DNA of 64,000 bases from positions 22,021,127 to 22,085,126 of the forward strand of contig NC_088297.1 of the NCBI RefSeq assembly GCF_032854445.1. Direction: 5' to 3'. The DNA is from Liolophura sinensis (lineage: Eukaryota > Mollusca > Polyplacophora > Chitonida > Chitonidae). The translations under genes and the position numbers were made by a program. Within the stretch, counting starts at the first letter, position 1. Every line of letters begins with the position of its first letter. This document shows positions 61,801 through 64,000 of this stretch, piece after piece. The notes below the pieces were generated by a model. It made no database searches. It was not told the origin of the DNA and saw nothing but the letters and a program-made list of their open reading frames with translations.

Positions 61801-63438
61801 CATGGATAACTACTGGTAATCTAGACAATTGCCCATGGATAACTACTGGTAATCTAGACAATTGCCCGTGGATAACTACTGCTGATTAAGACAGTTGCCC
61901 ATGGATAACTACTTCTAATCTAAGCAATTGCCCATGGATAACTACTGGTAATCTAGACAATTGCCCGTGGATAACGACTGGTAATCTAGATAATTGCCCA
62001 TTGATAACTACTTCTAATCTAGACAATTGCCCGTGGATAGGTACTGGTAATCTAGACAATTGCCCAAGAATAACTACTGGTAATGTAGACAATTGCCCAT
62101 GGATAACTACTGGTAATCTAGACAATTGCCCATGGATAACTACTGGTAATCTAGACAATTGCCCATGGATAACTACTGCTGATTTAGACAAATACCCATG
62201 GGTAACTACTTCCAATCTAGACAATTACCCGTGGATAACTACTGGTAACCTAGACAATTGCCTATTCATAACTACTTTTAATTTAGACAATTGCCCATGG
62301 ATAACTACTGATAGTCTAGACAATTGCCCATGGATAACTACTGGTAACCTAGACAGTTGCCATTCATAACTACTTTTAATCTAGACAATTGCCCATGGAT
62401 AACTACTGGTAATCTAGACAATTGCCCATGGATAACTACTGGTAACCTAGACAATTGCCTATTCGTAACTACTTTTAATTTAGACAATTGCCCATGGATA
62501 ACTACTGATAGTCTAGACAATTGCCCATGGATAACTACTGGTAACCTAGACAGTTGCCATTCATAACTACTTTTAATCGAGACAATTGCCCATGGATAAC
62601 TACTTCTAATCTAGACAATTGCCCATGGATAACTACTGATAGTCTAGACAATTGCCCATGGATAACTACTTCTAATCTAGACAATTGCCCATGGATAACT
62701 ACTGATAGTCTAGACAATTGCCCATGGATAACTACTGGTAACCTAGACAATTGCCCATTCATAACTACTTCTAATCTGGACAATTGCCCATGGATAACTA
62801 CTGGTAATCTTTTATACACGACGTCCATATGCTGACAATTTAACATCGTTATAAGATGACATATAAATAAATTAGAATAGACACGCAACTGACTTGTTCC
62901 GTTCAAATGCTTAATCCAAAAGGAGAAACAAGTTTTCAAAGGTCTCAGCCTATTCTATTTTCTCGATGAAAAGAATAAATAAACTGAGGCTTGACTCAAA
63001 AATTAATCTGTTAATTTTAACAGGGAGTCTGTTGTCTGAGTGATGCAGAATGTATTCTGTTATTATAAGAAAATACCAGGGCATATTCAACATAATATCC
63101 TGTTGAATGCAATTTTTATGTTAAATTAATAGAATATGTATGCTATATTTAACCGAATAATGTGCTGCGCTGTAACAGAATACATTCCAGCATCAATGCA
63201 ACTAAAGACTTTCCGTTAAATGGAACATATTATTGTGTTGAGAGTTTCTCGAATGTGTAACTTGTTTCAGGTGGGCGTGGACAATAACTGTGTCGCCATG
63301 TTCTTTATCTGTCTGAAGCACAACACGCCGTCACTGGCCTTCTATAAGCGTCAGGGTGCAGAAGATCTGGCCGAGACGGAAGCCTTGAGAAACTTAATAT
63401 TAAATCGAAATGACTTGGAGAAACTGGCTAGTTCTTGA
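52812..63438 (+). CDS. SSAT2-like N-acetyltransferase, gene 3, with altered active-site residues (5 exons)
   Basis: Exons 52812-52889, 54806-54857, 56908-56991, 58703-58848 and 63271-63438 have the same lengths and phases as gene 2, giving 175 residues with no stop or frameshift. The RKKGIG acetyl-CoA loop and AFYKRQGA (Tyr140 equivalent) are intact. Two conserved positions are changed: YMRDLYV has Arg in place of the Glu92 equivalent (codon CGA against GAA in gene 2), and ETEAL has Leu in place of the Trp154 equivalent (TTG against TGG). In human SSAT, Glu92 has been proposed to act as a base through bound water, so activity or specificity is probably altered. The intact frame and splice sites argue against simple decay. 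It may be a neofunctionalised enzyme, a non-catalytic acetyl-CoA or polyamine binder, or an early pseudogene. Intron 4 is 4.4 kb, nearly all minisatellite. Confidence 0.85.
52955..53205 (+). mobile_element. SINE (main family), intron 1 of gene 3
   Basis: GGTTGGCCGCGTGTTGGCGC, GCTAGCGCAGC, GCGGTCGCTGTGAGTTCCAG and GGAAAACACTGATCAAAAAA. It keeps part of the head that the block 1 copy at 37000 has lost. Confidence 0.75.
53250..53365 (+). mobile_element. tRNA-like sequence, duplicate of 37236-37350
   Basis: It retains the perfect B box GGTTCGAATCC at about 53340, but the region corresponding to the A box is more diverged than in block 1. Confidence 0.35.
54885..55122 (-). mobile_element. SINE (main family), duplicate of 38859-39095
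   Basis: TTTGATTGGCGTTTTACGCC to GAGCCACGGGCCCCC, flanked by GAATAAGTA on both sides (the clearer target-site duplication of the pair). Confidence 0.88.
55210..56590. repeat. Inverted-repeat element with 51-bp minisatellite (intron 2 of gene 3)
   Basis: The left half matches 39240-39850 closely. The array (55875-56585, about 14 units) is built mainly from an alternating pair of unit types: one with GACTTGTCAGAAATGGCTTT and one with GACTGAAGTCAAAAGTGGCT plus GTGTGATCAGTGG. The pair repeats about every 98 bp. The array in gene 2 is less regular. Confidence 0.75.
57487..57720 (-). mobile_element. Old SINE, duplicate of 41829-42090
   Basis: TTGTTTGATTGGACTTTTAAT through GAGGGAGGAAACCCGGAAGA to CTCTAGGCCACAAAAGC, with a short internal deletion relative to block 1. 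Confidence 0.7.
57975..58135 (+). mobile_element. tRNA-like/SINE-like sequence in intron 3, duplicate of 42340-42500
   Basis: CCTGGCGCGTGAGATCGCC, GTTCGAACCCGG and CTCGGGCTCTGGCCGAAG are all present. Confidence 0.4.
58890..61020. repeat. 33-bp minisatellite A (intron 4 of gene 3), about 60 units
   Basis: Same unit as at 43262-44510. It contains a higher-order duplication: 59428-60029 and 60030-60631 are near-identical 602-bp segments, including a rare CCATTGTGACTGTGG variant unit. It also carries the 3' half of a SINE (59118-59240). The open frames on both strands are repeat translations. Confidence 0.92.
59118..59240 (+). mobile_element. SINE remnant (3' half) in minisatellite A
   Basis: CCTGCGGATGGTCGTGGGTT to AAACACCAATCAAACAAAT. 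It shares its 3' junction with the complete copy at 43495-43752. The head has been deleted together with adjacent repeat units. Confidence 0.85.
61628..62812. repeat. 33-bp minisatellite B (intron 4 of gene 3), about 36 units
   Basis: Same unit as at 45111-45368, expanded more than four-fold. A 197-bp higher-order repeat (about six units, with a shortened unit AGTTGCCATTCATAAC) is seen at about 62357 and 62554. The unit is open on both strands (ITTGNLDNCPW on +, GQLSRLPVVIH on -). Confidence 0.92.
62994..63235. mobile_element. MITE-like element next to exon 5 of gene 3
   Basis: GACTCAAAAATTAATCTGTT, GAGTCTGTTGTCTGAGTGAT and TAACAGAATACATTCCAGCA. Orthologous to 45549-45800; its right end is close to the exon 5 acceptor at 63271. 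Confidence 0.75.
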
Positions 63439-63459
63439 CCTAACCATCAAAACACTCAG

Positions 63460-63668
63460 GGGAGTGAAGCACCTGTAATGGCCATGGCCAGTGAGGTCGC
63501 GGGTTCGAAGCCAGCGCTCACTTCTGCTACGGCTGTAAATCAGGAGCTTTGTTAGGTACCTCGAGAAATGCGGTGGTTTTTCTCACTCCGGGCTCTTTGC
63601 TTTCGTCCACCCTATAAACCTGACCGTCGTCACTCAAGTGAAATACCACTGAAATAAATAAATAATGT
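63460..63668 (+). mobile_element. Second SINE family in the 3' UTR of gene 3
   Basis: Orthologous to 46018-46235: GGCCAGTGAGGTCGCGGGTT, CTCCGGGCTCTTTGCTTTCG and an AAAT tail supplying AATAAA at 63653-63658, about 215 bp after the stop codon. Confidence 0.75.
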
Positions 63669-64000
63669 TAGAAGTTATTGTTGTTGTTGTGGCTTAATTA
63701 TTGTGGACGGAAAAAGGCTGTCTCGGTACTACAGATGGAAAGTGGAGTCTTGTGCTCTGTTGAAAAGCTCGTGGTCTCTAAGATGATAGCTGTGTAAAGC
63801 GAAAGGAAGCCCCATGAGACAATCATCCAAGCCACATTTAGGATTGCAAAAAGATGGCGCCGTGACAGCTGTCGAGCACTGACTTTGACAGATTGATATA
63901 TACGATTGGGAAGCTCATGCACAGAAAGTTGTCAAGTGTATCTGTGGAAATTTGAAATGAGGAAGTTTAATGATGGACGCTCTTAGTTTCAAGTTAGGCT

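Larger units (their letters stand above)
52280..64000. repeat. Segmental duplication block 2 (contains acetyltransferase gene 3; runs off the window)
   Basis: Colinear with 36116-46560 and still matching at the last base of the window, so the true end lies outside. It is longer than block 1 because both 33-bp arrays in intron 4 are expanded. Confidence 0.88.

Noticed and set aside
61625-62835. Repeat proteins ITTGNLDNCPW (+) and GQLSRLPVVIH (-)
   Set aside because: Same reasoning: 33-bp minisatellite B, intronic, with stop-free frames on both strands by virtue of the unit.
1-64000. LTR retroelements, Polintons, endogenous viral or toxin genes
   Set aside because: No integrase, capsid, envelope, protease, LTR pair or toxin motif was recognised on either strand. 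The only reverse transcriptase belongs to the LINE.

Overview
This is animal nuclear DNA, most likely from a marine lophotrochozoan and probably a mollusc. Genes are split by canonical GT-AG introns and most of the window is AT-rich non-coding sequence. tRNA-derived SINEs with an AAATAAAT-type tail recur throughout, along with inverted-repeat mini-elements, a decayed LINE and many minisatellites. The species assignment is inference from this repeat style and the gene content. No viral, LTR or Polinton element was recognised, and there is no CRISPR array, operon or prokaryotic feature.

Layout. 1-10.2 kb: gene-free, dominated by a 1.6-kb array of 35-bp repeats (1440-3050). 10.8-11.4 kb: a secreted protein resembling the CpcT/CpeT family, whose 3' end runs into a SINE. 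11.6-23 kb: mostly empty, with a long hairpin (17071-17224) and a reverse-strand LINE remnant (about 17780-19680). 23.0-25.3 kb: a complete four-exon PRD-class homeobox gene with a recognisable core promoter. 27.1-63.4 kb: a tandem cluster of three complete five-exon diamine/thialysine N-acetyltransferase (SSAT2-like, GNAT) genes, all on the + strand, plus relics of at least one further decayed copy (pseudo-exon 4 at 47135, pseudo-exon 1 at 49524).

The second and third acetyltransferase genes lie in a large segmental duplication (about 36.1-46.6 kb and 52.3-64.0 kb, running off the window end). They share exon positions, old SINEs and intronic minisatellites. One SINE (40903-41174) is present only in the first block, with a clean empty site in the second. 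Intron 4 has grown from 0.66 kb in gene 1 to 2.6 kb and 4.4 kb in genes 2 and 3 through two unrelated 33-bp minisatellites. Gene 3 has lost two family-conserved residues: the glutamate equivalent to Glu92 of human SSAT is arginine, and the tryptophan equivalent to Trp154 is leucine. Most differences between genes 2 and 3 change the protein. This pattern is the most interesting biology in the window.

All calls were made by reading the sequence and the translations. No alignment or database search was run. Positions of repeats are approximate unless exact flanks are given.
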